DNA of 6,763 nucleotides from Thermoanaerobaculales bacterium (GCA_029938595.1 JAOZUP010000226.1:1-6763); one strand, 5' to 3'; shown: positions 1 to 6,453, counted from the first letter of the stretch. Program-made: numbers and translations. The notes: generated by a model not told the origin, from the letters alone.

Positions 1-173
1 GGCGAATGGCAGCCATCTGTCGTGCTTTTCGCAAATCGTGCTCCTCGACGTAGTGTGACTACGCCTGCGTCGCCCAATTCGCGAAAATCCCAACATCTGA
101 CTACCCTTCGCAGCCCTCGTAACGAAATCCGGTGAGAAAACCGGGCTAGTAATCAGCAGGCAGGATACCGCAT
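1..173. repeat. Palindrome-rich intergenic stretch downstream of the minus-strand kinase
   Basis: No gene is supported here. The stretch holds several inverted repeats. ATGGC/GCCAT lies at 6-16. A longer imperfect pair has arms at 25-41 and 72-88 (13 of 17 positions match, including TTTTCGC at 26-32 against GCGAAAA at 81-87). Nested inside is a perfect 6-bp hairpin, CGTAGT (49-54) and ACTACG (58-63), with a 3-base loop. The nested layout looks like an extragenic palindromic element rather than a simple terminator. Whether it recurs in the genome cannot be seen from this window. Confidence 0.45.
129..144 (-). terminator. Possible weak terminator hairpin after the minus-strand kinase gene
   Basis: CCGGT (129-133) and ACCGG (140-144) form a 5-bp stem with a 6-base loop. 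It starts 30 bases past the stop codon of the minus-strand kinase gene. Read on the minus strand, the stem is followed by ATTTCGTT, which is only partly T-rich. The position fits a terminator, but the stem is short and the T-tract poor. Confidence 0.25.
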
Positions 174-875
174 TCAGGCGCGGCGCCTTCCCCGGAGACG
201 ATCGAGCCAGGCCTTGATCCGACGGCCCCGCCGGTGCCAGGCCGCCGCCTCAGGACTCACGGAGGCGACCGCGGCCTCGACATCGCCACCGGTGAACCGC
301 GCCCGCATCCGCGCCAGGTTGACCCGATCGGACTCCCGGAAGCGATTGAAGAGCCGGCGCCGCAACCATCCCGGCCGCGGCCCGAGAACCCAGGCGGTGG
401 CGAGATCCACAAGATAGAGTGACCCGTCCGCTGTCAGCAGCACATCGCGGTGGTGGAGGTCGGCGAGCGCGACTCCGCGACCGTGGAGCTCATCGAGGAT
501 GGCCGCCAGGCGGTCGAAAAGACCGTTGTCCAACAGCGCCCCCTCCCTCGCCTTCAAGGGCTCTGCGTCGACCCACTCGGTGGCGAGGGCACATGGGCCC
601 AGCCGGCCAAGGAATGCCGGCAGAGCGGCCACACCCTTCGCAGCCACGTAGGCCGCCGTTTCACGTCGAATCAACCAGCGGCCGAGGGTATTGCGGATCA
701 GCGCGCCCCGCGACGCATACGACTTGACCGCCACCCGCTGATCACCGAGGTCGAAAAAGAGCACGTCAGCCTTGGTCGAATTGCGGCCGGCGATGCGGCG
801 CACCGGTTCAACCCCGATCAGCTGCGCCGGGTCGAGCGCCCCCGGTTCGTCCGCATGTGAAATAATATCGGCCAC
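174..875 (-). CDS. Small kinase-fold protein, lipopolysaccharide-kinase/RIO-like
   Basis: A 233-residue protein with the landmarks of a compact kinase fold: VAVK with Lys51 as the likely ATP-binding lysine, Glu72 in RRETAAY as its likely partner, a hinge-like segment around 98-107, a catalytic loop ADLHHRDVLL (Asp139), and LVDLATAW with Asp157 in the metal-binding position. Spacing and flavour resemble bacterial Kdo/heptose kinases (KdkA/RfaP-like) and RIO-like kinases. Only about 75 residues follow Asp157, and they are rich in Arg, so the C-lobe is minimal. The usual metal-binding Asn, five residues after the catalytic Asp, is Asp144 here. The substrate (lipid A or sugar, small molecule, or protein) cannot be told from sequence. 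The chosen GTG start at 873-875 has no clear ribosome binding site; another GTG at 801-803 is a possible later start. It is divergent from a paralogous gene: residues 26-105 align with that protein (KADV..D.GD, PAFLG). Confidence 0.7.
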   Translation of the reverse strand: MADIISHADEPGALDPAQLIGVEPVRRIAGRNSTKADVLFFDLGDQRVAVKSYASRGALIRNTLGRWLIRRETAAYVAAKGVAALPAFLGRLGPCALATEWVDAEPLKAREGALLDNGLFDRLAAILDELHGRGVALADLHHRDVLLTADGSLYLVDLATAWVLGPRPGWLRRRLFNRFRESDRVNLARMRARFTGGDVEAAVASVSPEAAAWHRRGRRIKAWLDRLRGRRRA

Positions 876-891
876 GGTGAGATACTAACCC

Positions 892-1584
892 ATGCCTTCC
901 GCGAACCACGACACGCCGAAAAGCTCCGGCCTCCCCCGCCGGCCGTCTCGATCACAGCTCGATGCCGCACCCAAGGACTATCTGACTCGCGGCGCCCCCT
1001 TCAAGGCCGACGTCATGGTGGTCGACGTCGGGGACGGCGAGATGGTGGTCAAGGATTTTTCCGGCCGCGCCTGGTGGCGGCGGCTCATCGGCCGTCTCGA
1101 GGTCAGCCGTGAGTGCCGCGCCTACGCATACCTGGGCCCGATGCCGCGGTTTCCGGCATTCCTCGGCTGCGTCGACAAAGACGCCTTGGCGGTCGAGAAG
1201 ATCGACGGTGTCGCGCTCGCCCGCGCGGCCGACAGCGAGGAAAATCGCGATCGCTATCTCGCTCAGCTGCGATCCGCGATGGAACGCCTCGGCGAGCTGG
1301 GATTCCTCCACCTCGATGCGCGCTCGAACAAAAATGTCCTCCTCCGCCCCGACAAGCAGGTAATCTTCATCGACCTCGCGGGCTCGTTCTGGATTCCGCC
1401 CGGCCGCCTCGGCCACCGCCTCCTGCGCCGGTTCGCCGAGCTGTATTACGAGGCCAACCTCATCAAGTGGGAAACTCTCCTCGCGACCGGCGGCGACCCG
1501 CGCAAGGACCAAGCCAAGCCGCCGCGCTACGTTCACGGGTTTGTCGATCTTTGGCGGGCACGGAAGCGACTTCGAAAAAGGTGA
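892..1584 (+). CDS. Small kinase-fold protein, paralogue of the divergent neighbour
   Basis: A 230-residue protein of the same family as the minus-strand gene at 174-875. It shares KADV..VDVGD, the VVK lysine (Lys54), a Glu in VSRECRAY (Glu74), PAFLG, and a catalytic segment LHLDARSNKNVLL with Asp142, followed by IFIDLAGSFW with Asp161. The spacing from catalytic Asp to Asn differs: Asn148 is six residues on, with Asn146 four on, whereas the neighbour has Asp at plus five. Arg-rich, basic ends suggest contact with nucleic acid or with the membrane surface, but this is inference. The first 30 residues (Ser, Pro and Arg-rich) look unstructured. The ATG start has GGTGAG (876-881) ten bases upstream. 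The product is probably a cytoplasmic small-molecule, glycolipid or protein kinase of unknown target. Its promoter must overlap the start of the divergent gene, because only 16 bp separate them. Confidence 0.7.
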   Translation: MPSANHDTPKSSGLPRRPSRSQLDAAPKDYLTRGAPFKADVMVVDVGDGEMVVKDFSGRAWWRRLIGRLEVSRECRAYAYLGPMPRFPAFLGCVDKDALAVEKIDGVALARAADSEENRDRYLAQLRSAMERLGELGFLHLDARSNKNVLLRPDKQVIFIDLAGSFWIPPGRLGHRLLRRFAELYYEANLIKWETLLATGGDPRKDQAKPPRYVHGFVDLWRARKRLRKR

Positions 1585-1603
1585 AGAGGGCGACTGCTCT
1601 TCA
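1582..1603 (+). terminator. Hairpin over the stop codon of the plus-strand kinase gene
   Basis: TGAAGAG (1582-1588) and CTCTTCA (1597-1603) form a perfect 7-bp stem with an 8-base loop. The stem begins at the TGA stop codon. No T-tract follows, so it may protect the 3' end of the transcript, or mean nothing, rather than terminate transcription. Confidence 0.25.
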
Positions 1604-1605
1604 AC

Positions 1606-1625
1606 CGTCCCCGTTCCCGTTCCCG
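1606..1625. repeat. GTTCCC hexamer tract, left arm of the outer inverted repeat
   Basis: The tract reads CGTCCCCGTTCCCGTTCCCG. Its first 14 bases (1606-1619) match the reverse complement of 1892-1905 at 13 of 14 positions. The two tracts lie on either side of the GATAGC hairpin. Confidence 0.55.
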
Positions 1626-1636
1626 ACGCTCTCGCC

Positions 1637-1660
1637 GAAGGGCAATAGCCCGTTCTTCTC
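1637..1660 (+). terminator. Candidate rho-independent terminator of the plus-strand kinase gene
   Basis: GAAGGGC (1637-1643), loop AATA, and GCCCGTTC (1648-1655, with one bulged G) form a short GC-rich stem followed by TTCTC. It lies about 50 bases past the kinase stop codon and before the convergent rmuC end. The T-run is imperfect, so this is a moderate candidate. Confidence 0.35.
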
Positions 1661-1716
1661 ACAACCTTCCAACGACATGGGTAGGGCTGTCAGTCCGAGG
1701 AGGGCCAAACCCGCCA

Positions 1717-1812
1717 GCTCGCTATCGCTATGGGGATCGCAATCGCTATCGATGGGCCCCGCGCCAAACCGGCCATTCGATAGCGATACCGATAGCGATA
1801 GCGATAGCGATC
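1717..1812. repeat. Long imperfect hairpin built from GATAGC hexamers
   Basis: The right arm (1778-1812) is a tandem run of the hexamer GATAGC with one GATACC variant, more than five units. The left arm (1717-1751) is its imperfect reverse complement: I count 29 of 35 matching positions. The loop of about 26 bases (1752-1777) adds a further ATGG/CCAT pair. It lies between two convergent genes, so it could stop transcription from both sides, or it could be a copy of a dispersed palindromic element. Confidence 0.6.
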
Positions 1813-1891
1813 ACGGGCCGGCCACCCGATGTCATCTCGTTTATTGTCGCCCCGAAGGACCCTGGAAGGCTCAGTACTGCAACACTAAGAC

Positions 1892-1905
1892 CGGGGACGG
1901 GGACG
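1892..1905. repeat. GGGGAC repeat, right arm of the outer inverted repeat
   Basis: CGGGGACGGGGACG here is the reverse complement, with one mismatch, of 1606-1619. It lies just beyond the 3' end of rmuC. Confidence 0.45.
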
Positions 1906-1926
1906 ACGAGAGCCTGGCACCGTCAG

Positions 1927-3333
1927 TCATTCTTCCGGCGTCTCCTCCCCGGATTCGACGCTCACGGTGCGCGGCCCCTCGGTCAGCACCTGCGGCGCGG
2001 TGAGGCGACGCTTCGTCTGTTCCGTCACCTTCAGAGCTTCGAGCTTCTGACCCATCGGCAGAATTCGGCGTTCGAAGGATCCCACCGCCGCGTTGAAAGC
2101 GTCGACCGCGGTCTTGAGCCCTCGCCCGGCGCGAGCCAGATCGTCACCGAACTTGGCCGCGCGGTCGTAGAGTGTGGCTGCGACCTCGCCGATCTCGCGG
2201 GCGTTTTCGGCGAGCGTGAGATGCTGATGGTAGATCGCGACTGTACGCAGCAGTGCCACCAGGGTCGTCGGTGTCGCCAGCAGGACTCCCAATCCGATCG
2301 CTTCGACCTGGAGGTCCGGGTCTTCGCCGAAGGCCGCCGCGAGGAAGGGATCACCGGGCAGGAACAATACGACGAGATCCACGTCGCCCTCGAGGCTTTC
2401 GGCATAGTTGCGGGCTGCCAGCGTCTTGATGTGATTTCGAACGGCCTGCACGTGTTCTTTCAGCCCCGCTTGCCGTCCCTCTTCATCTGCGGCCTCGACC
2501 GCCTTGAGATAACCGGACAGCGGGACCTTCGAGTCGACCGCGATGAATCTGCCTTCCGGCAAGCGCACCACCATGTCCGGCCGCTTTCCTTCGTCAGTCG
2601 TGGTTTGTTCGGTGAAATCACAGTGCTCGGTCATGCCGGCGAGTTCGGCGATGTTGCGCAGGGCGAGCTCACCCCAGCGGCCGCGAACCTGGGTTCCGCG
2701 CAGGGCGGAAGCGAGGGTTGTCGTCCGTTCCTGAAGGGTTGTGGTCGCGTTCTGGAGGTGAGTGAGGTGCACCTTGAGACCGTCGTAGGCCCCGCGACGC
2801 TCCTTTTCTATTTCAGCCGTCTTCGCGTCGAGGTTTTTAAGCGTCTCCTTGAGGGGCGCTAACATGGTCTCAATGCCTTGCCGCCGTTTTTCGAGGTCGG
2901 CGGCGGCTTCCTCCCGGCTCGTATTCCACCGCTGCTCAGCCAGCTCGAGGAACTGTTTCGTGCTTCCCTCCAGCGCCGCCGCCGACAGCGCTTTGAAGGT
3001 GTCTTCGAACTCCTTGCGCGAGGAGGTTATGAACTCCTTTTGCTCCTCGAGGCGTTCCTGTGCCGTCCGTATCTGAACCTCGGCCGCCGAGATCTTCCTG
3101 TCGAGCTCGTTTCTCGCCTCGTTGACTCTGGCGAGCTCCTGGTCCAGGGCGCTTCTGCGCTCCGCCTCATGTTCGGCGCGGGCGACCTCGGCGGAGAGCC
3201 GAGTCTGGAGCTCCGTCTCCGCCCTCGCGCGGGTTTCTCGCGCACGTGCGGTGGCCACAACCCACGCGACCGCGCCCCCGAACAACATGGCAACGACGAG
3301 CACAGCGCCGAATATCACCGGTGAAAGAGTCAT
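1927..3333 (-). CDS. rmuC: RmuC family DNA recombination protein
   Basis: A 468-residue protein from the ATG at 3331-3333. A GTG four codons upstream (3343-3345) would give 472 residues, but it has no ribosome binding site, and the ATG leads straight into the membrane segment. Layout: one hydrophobic N-terminal helix (about 5-28), a long charged coiled coil rich in Glu, Arg and Ala (about 30-200), then the conserved RmuC core (about 205-400). Core motifs are GTQVRGRWGE, RPDMVVRLP, VDSKVPLSGYLKA, LFLPGDPFLAAAF and LLATPTTLVALLRTVA, followed by an AIYHQ segment. In E. coli, loss of RmuC raises inversion between short inverted repeats, and the core is related to restriction-endonuclease-like folds; its exact activity is unsettled. 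It is the last gene of the minus-strand run, 57 bp after the transporter gene. The acidic tail (EETPEE) is probably disordered. Confidence 0.95.
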   Translation of the reverse strand: MTLSPVIFGAVLVVAMLFGGAVAWVVATARARETRARAETELQTRLSAEVARAEHEAERRSALDQELARVNEARNELDRKISAAEVQIRTAQERLEEQKEFITSSRKEFEDTFKALSAAALEGSTKQFLELAEQRWNTSREEAAADLEKRRQGIETMLAPLKETLKNLDAKTAEIEKERRGAYDGLKVHLTHLQNATTTLQERTTTLASALRGTQVRGRWGELALRNIAELAGMTEHCDFTEQTTTDEGKRPDMVVRLPEGRFIAVDSKVPLSGYLKAVEAADEEGRQAGLKEHVQAVRNHIKTLAARNYAESLEGDVDLVVLFLPGDPFLAAAFGEDPDLQVEAIGLGVLLATPTTLVALLRTVAIYHQHLTLAENAREIGEVAATLYDRAAKFGDDLARAGRGLKTAVDAFNAAVGSFERRILPMGQKLEALKVTEQTKRRLTAPQVLTEGPRTVSVESGEETPEE

Positions 3334-3390
3334 TGATGAGTCCACTCGGAGATGGTACCAGTGTGAACGAAGCTGACCTTAGCCAACGCC

Positions 3391-4101
3391 CTACAACCCC
3401 AGGTAGATGACTGACAAACCGGCTGCAGCAATGACGCAGCCAGCAACGACGTGGGACCATTTTTCGAGCGGCCCCAGCCGAACGAACTTCAATCCCTCAT
3501 ACCCGGCGAGGGTGGCGCCGACCATCGACACCAGGGTCGCCACCCCGAAAACGATCGCGGTCAGCACGGCCATGTCCCATCGGCCCTGGCTCGCCGGCAG
3601 GGCGAAGAGCGGAATCAAGGGCTCGCAGGGCCCGAGGACGAAGATGATGAACAGCGCCCAGAACGTGGTTTTGGTGCCTACCCGGTGGTGGTCGTGGCCG
3701 TGCGGGCTCAGCCCGTGGCTATGGATGTGGACGTCGTCACCATGGACGTGGGCTTCAAGCCCCTTTCGCTTGCGAAGCGCATGGCGGAGCCCCCACAGCG
3801 CGTAGGCGACGCCGAAGGCGACCAGCGCCCATGCCGCGATCGGCCCACGACCGGACTCGACGGTTTCCACGCGGCCAATCGCCAACCCGAAGGCGATCCC
3901 GAGCCCTCCCAGAACCACCGATGACAGGATGTGGCCGATGCCGCATCCCACCGTCACCGCGACCGTCCGCAGGCGGCTCCAGCCGCGGGCACGGGCAAGC
4001 ATGATAAACGGCAGATAATGGTCGGGCCCGAGCAGGGTGTGGACGACGCCGACACCAAATGCTGCGGCCAGCAGGCTCCACGACAGCGATTGAGCATCCA
4101 T
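3391..4101 (-). CDS. His-rich NicO/UreH-like metal transporter coupled to hypE
   Basis: A 236-residue integral membrane protein with about six hydrophobic segments. The first carries HTLLGPDHYLPF (His21, Asp27, His28), like the H-x(4,5)-D-H signature of nickel/cobalt transporters. A later segment has GHILSSVVLGGLG, and another GPCEPLIPLF (Cys159, Glu160), seen in NicO/UreH/TauE-like permeases. A loop at 118-139 holds nine His in 22 residues, a typical metal-binding loop. The start is the ATG at 4099-4101. It overlaps the hypE stop as TGATG and has GAGGA about nine bases upstream. The longer open frame to 4434 is out-of-frame shadow of hypE. The place in a hyp operon supports transport of nickel for hydrogenase. 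Import or export cannot be told; cobalt, or sulfite by TauE/SafE analogy, are less likely alternatives. Confidence 0.8.
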   Translation of the reverse strand: MDAQSLSWSLLAAAFGVGVVHTLLGPDHYLPFIMLARARGWSRLRTVAVTVGCGIGHILSSVVLGGLGIAFGLAIGRVETVESGRGPIAAWALVAFGVAYALWGLRHALRKRKGLEAHVHGDDVHIHSHGLSPHGHDHHRVGTKTTFWALFIIFVLGPCEPLIPLFALPASQGRWDMAVLTAIVFGVATLVSMVGATLAGYEGLKFVRLGPLEKWSHVVAGCVIAAAGLSVIYLGL

Positions 4102-5120
4102 CAGCAGATCCTCGGCAGATCGAGCCCGGAGAGGAGATCGAGCGGCCGTTCGCCACCTACTCCGGTCTTCATAACCACCGGCGGGGTCCCGGCTGCGCCC
4201 TCCTCCATCCGGCCGATGACCACGGTTTCCGCCCCGGCGGGATGCCTCCGCATCGCTTCGACGGCCCGTTCGGCGTCCTCGGCCGCCACCCACACCAGCG
4301 CCCGTCCCTCGCAGGCCAACGCCAGCGGATCGAGGCCGAGGAGATCGCACACCCCTGAGACCTCCCGCCGCACCGGAAGATCCTCCTCCAGGAGTAGAAC
4401 GCGGCTCCCACTGCGACCCGCAACCTCGTGGCACACGGTGACCACCCCGCCCCGGGTCGGGTCGTGGAGCGAGCGAACCGCCGCCCCACTGTCGAGAAGT
4501 GCCTCCACCAGCCCGGCCAGCGGACCGCAGTCCGACAAAAGCCCGGGCGCGTCGAGCCCGTGGCGGTGAGCGAGTATGGTGGCGCCGTGGTCGCCGATGG
4601 GTCCAGAGACCAGAATGGCATCACCCGGACGAATGTGTGCGTCGGAGAGATCTCGGCCGGGAGGCACCACACCGAGGCCTGCGGTGACCGCGAAGACTCC
4701 GTCACCCTTGCCCCGCGGAACCACTTTCGTGTCTCCGGCCACAACCACCACTCCAGCCGCTTCGGCGGCCCGGGCCGCACCACGAACACAGGTCTCGAGC
4801 AGCTCGCCCTCGACGCCTTCCTCGAGGATCAGCGCCCAGGTCAGCCAGAGCGGTCGCGCACCGCCCATGGCGAGGTCGTTGACTGTACCGAAGATCGAGA
4901 GGCAGCCGAGATCACCGCCGGAGAAAACCGGCGGGTCGACAACGAACGCATCGGTGGTCAGGGCAGGCCGTCCGGGCGGCATTTCGGGCAGCACCGCGGC
5001 GTCGGTGAGGGTTTCCAGGTGGGGATTGCGGAGAGCCGGCAGAAAGAGCTCCTCCACCAGCTGGCGCGTCAACCGGCCTCCACCTCCATGCGCGAGAAGC
5101 ACCCGTTTGGGAGCCTTCAT
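4101..5120 (-). CDS. hypE: Hydrogenase maturation protein HypE (carbamoyl-dehydrating)
   Basis: A 339-residue member of the PurM/SelD-like ATPase family. HypE takes a carbamoyl group, passed from HypF, onto its C-terminal cysteine and dehydrates it with ATP to a thiocyanate. The cyanide goes to iron held by HypC and HypD. Visible motifs: AHGGGGR near the N-terminus, LTTDAFVVDP and GTVNDLAMGGA (substrate and Mg-ATP region), AGDTKVV, SGPIGDHG, SLHDPTRGGV and ACEGRALV. The protein ends in PRIC, so the reactive C-terminal Cys339 is present and the enzyme looks intact. The ATG at 5118-5120 overlaps the hypD stop as ATGA, and GGAGG lies seven bases upstream (5128-5132). The open frame extends upstream to 5279, but that is hypD sequence in another frame. 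The stop overlaps the start of the transporter gene. Confidence 0.97.
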   Translation of the reverse strand: MKAPKRVLLAHGGGGRLTRQLVEELFLPALRNPHLETLTDAAVLPEMPPGRPALTTDAFVVDPPVFSGGDLGCLSIFGTVNDLAMGGARPLWLTWALILEEGVEGELLETCVRGAARAAEAAGVVVVAGDTKVVPRGKGDGVFAVTAGLGVVPPGRDLSDAHIRPGDAILVSGPIGDHGATILAHRHGLDAPGLLSDCGPLAGLVEALLDSGAAVRSLHDPTRGGVVTVCHEVAGRSGSRVLLLEEDLPVRREVSGVCDLLGLDPLALACEGRALVWVAAEDAERAVEAMRRHPAGAETVVIGRMEEGAAGTPPVVMKTGVGGERPLDLLSGLDLPRIC

Positions 5121-6223
5121 GAGCCAACCTCCGACGCCCAGCGCTCGTGGCGATACCAGGCCGCGCAGGTACCCTCGGAGGACACCATACAGGCGCCAAC
5201 CGGCGTGTCCGGGTCGCAGCCGGCATCGAAGAGCGAACACTCCGGCGGGTCGATCACGCCGCGCAGGACGTCGCCGCATCGGCAGCCCGCCGGCTCGAAC
5301 GGTTCGGGCAGATCCACTGTGATCTGCGTCGCGTCGCGGTGCGAGAATTCCGGCCGCAGAGTGAGTCCCGAACCGGGTACCGTTCCAAAACCGCGCCAGA
5401 TCTCGTCAGAGGGCTCGAAATACCGGTCCACGATCTCCCGCGCGTGGCGGTTACCGTCGGCGGTCACGACCCTCCCGTAGACATTGCCGATCCCCGGGCG
5501 TTCGTCCGCCGCCTGCCGGACGAGGGCGAGAACGCCCTGCACAACATCGGTTGGCATGAAGCCTGCCACCACTCCTGAGACGCCGAAATCGTCGGCCAGG
5601 AAGTCGAAGAGCTTCCAGCCGGTGATCACGGACACGTGGCCCGGGAGCAGGAACCCGTCGACCTCGAGATCGGGGTCGTCCACCAGGACCTTCATGACTT
5701 CTGGCATCGTCTTGTTGCCGGGCAGAAGCAGGAAGTTCGGGACCTCGTCCGCTTCCGCCTCAACGAGGGCGCCGGCGATCGTGGGGACGGTGGTCTCAAA
5801 GCCCACCGCGAGAAAGACGACTCGTAACCCGGAGTTGTCTCGCGCCATCTGGAGGGCATCTCTGGGCGAGTACACGATCTCCACCCGGGCGCCCTCGGCG
5901 CGCGCGTGTTCGAGGCTCACTGTGCTCGACGGCACCCTCATCAAATCCCCGAAGGTACAGACCACCGTATCCGGCAACACCGCCAGGGCCAGGGCGCGAT
6001 CGAGGTAATCGACAGGCGTCACGCAAACGGGGCAGCCCGGGCCGGAAATCAGACGCACGTTGGCCGGCATCAGCCGTCGCAGACCGGCGCGCGCAACGCT
6101 GTGGGTGTGGGTCCCGCAAACCTCCATGAAGGTCAGACGCCGATCGAGCTTGTCGGCTTCTTTCCGCAGATCATCCAGTAACCCGGCCATGGCCGCAGGA
6201 TCCGAGTGCGGTCCGCCGCTCAC
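5117..6223 (-). CDS. hypD: Hydrogenase maturation protein HypD (iron-sulfur scaffold)
   Basis: A 368-residue protein matching HypD over its whole length. HypD and HypC form the scaffold on which the Fe(CN)2CO group is built before transfer to the hydrogenase large subunit. Key features: MEVCGTHTHS with Cys36 (equivalent to the essential Cys41 of E. coli), GPGCPVCVTP with the Cys64/Cys67 pair, and a C-terminal Cys-rich region typical of the [4Fe-4S] cluster and nearby redox thiols (Cys314, 316, 329, 336, 345, 353, within GCRCGDVLRG and CMVSSEGTCAAWYR). The GTG start at 6221-6223 overlaps the hypC stop as GTGA, with GGTGGAG just upstream. A later in-frame ATG (6188-6190) is possible but less likely, because overlaps link the neighbouring genes too. 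The stop overlaps the hypE start. Confidence 0.97.
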   Translation of the reverse strand: MSGGPHSDPAAMAGLLDDLRKEADKLDRRLTFMEVCGTHTHSVARAGLRRLMPANVRLISGPGCPVCVTPVDYLDRALALAVLPDTVVCTFGDLMRVPSSTVSLEHARAEGARVEIVYSPRDALQMARDNSGLRVVFLAVGFETTVPTIAGALVEAEADEVPNFLLLPGNKTMPEVMKVLVDDPDLEVDGFLLPGHVSVITGWKLFDFLADDFGVSGVVAGFMPTDVVQGVLALVRQAADERPGIGNVYGRVVTADGNRHAREIVDRYFEPSDEIWRGFGTVPGSGLTLRPEFSHRDATQITVDLPEPFEPAGCRCGDVLRGVIDPPECSLFDAGCDPDTPVGACMVSSEGTCAAWYRHERWASEVGS

Positions 6224-6447
6224 AGCTCCACCATCGAATCAGAGTACTCGCGCAAAAGCTCGAGGGTCTTGGCCGCCTCGTCGGCATCGACCTGGGTGAT
6301 GGCGAACCCGGCGTGGACCAAAACGTAGTCCCCGACCTCGGCCTCCGGCACGTACATCACCGAGATCTGCCGCCGCACCCCGTCGATCTCGGCGACACCC
6401 TGGAACTCGTCTCGTTCGATCAACACCATGGGAATGGCGAGACACAT
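6220..6447 (-). CDS. hypC: Hydrogenase maturation chaperone HypC
   Basis: A 75-residue protein starting MCLAIP, the family hallmark. After the first Met is removed, the exposed Cys2 binds iron and the large-subunit precursor. GDYVLVHAGFAI in the second half is the other conserved HypC segment. The length is normal for the family (75-90). The ATG at 6445-6447 is chosen over the TTG two codons earlier (6451-6453): it puts Cys at position 2, and GGAGGGG (6454-6460) then lies six bases upstream, whereas the TTG would touch it. HypC works with HypD to carry the Fe(CN)2CO unit. It is the first gene of the coupled unit hypC-hypD-hypE-transporter and its stop overlaps the hypD start. No hypF or hypB is found upstream within the window. 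Confidence 0.97.
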   Translation of the reverse strand: MCLAIPMVLIERDEFQGVAEIDGVRRQISVMYVPEAEVGDYVLVHAGFAITQVDADEAAKTLELLREYSDSMVEL

Positions 6448-6453
6448 CGACAA

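Larger units (their letters stand above)
1585..1926. other. Non-coding stretch between convergent genes, filled with inverted repeats
   Basis: This 342-bp gap separates the plus-strand kinase gene from the 3' end of rmuC on the minus strand. I see no credible gene in it. It holds a candidate terminator (1637-1660), a GTTCCC-type low-complexity tract (1606-1625), a GATAGC-based long hairpin (1717-1812), and an inverted copy of the GTCCCC motif (1892-1905). A plus-strand open frame crosses it, but its translation there is a repeat artefact (Asp-Ser-Asp-Ser). Confidence 0.6.

Noticed and set aside
1778..1812. GATAGC array as a CRISPR
   Set aside because: The units are six bases with no spacers, so it is a simple tandem repeat inside a hairpin.
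1113..2003. Long plus-strand open frame (296 codons) continuing past the kinase gene
   Set aside because: It overlaps the well-supported kinase gene in another frame, and its later part is an Asp-Ser repeat produced by the GATAGC hexamers. It has no recognisable domain.
3334..3390. Terminator or promoter between the transporter gene and rmuC
   Set aside because: The 57-bp gap shows only a GGTACC site and no usable stem with T-tract or convincing promoter boxes.
4102..4434. N-terminal extension of the transporter open frame
   Set aside because: The extension lies inside hypE in another frame and is a low-complexity Gly/Arg/Ser translation. The ATG at 4101 with its overlap and ribosome binding site is the natural start.
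5121..5279. N-terminal extension of hypE
   Set aside because: It overlaps the Cys-rich end of hypD in another frame and is not HypE-like. HypE normally begins near the GGGG motif.
4428..5480. Plus-strand open frame of 350 codons opposite hypE and hypD
   Set aside because: It is antisense to two unmistakable genes. The translation is rich in Arg, Pro, Ser and Gly, as expected from the shadow of high-GC coding DNA.
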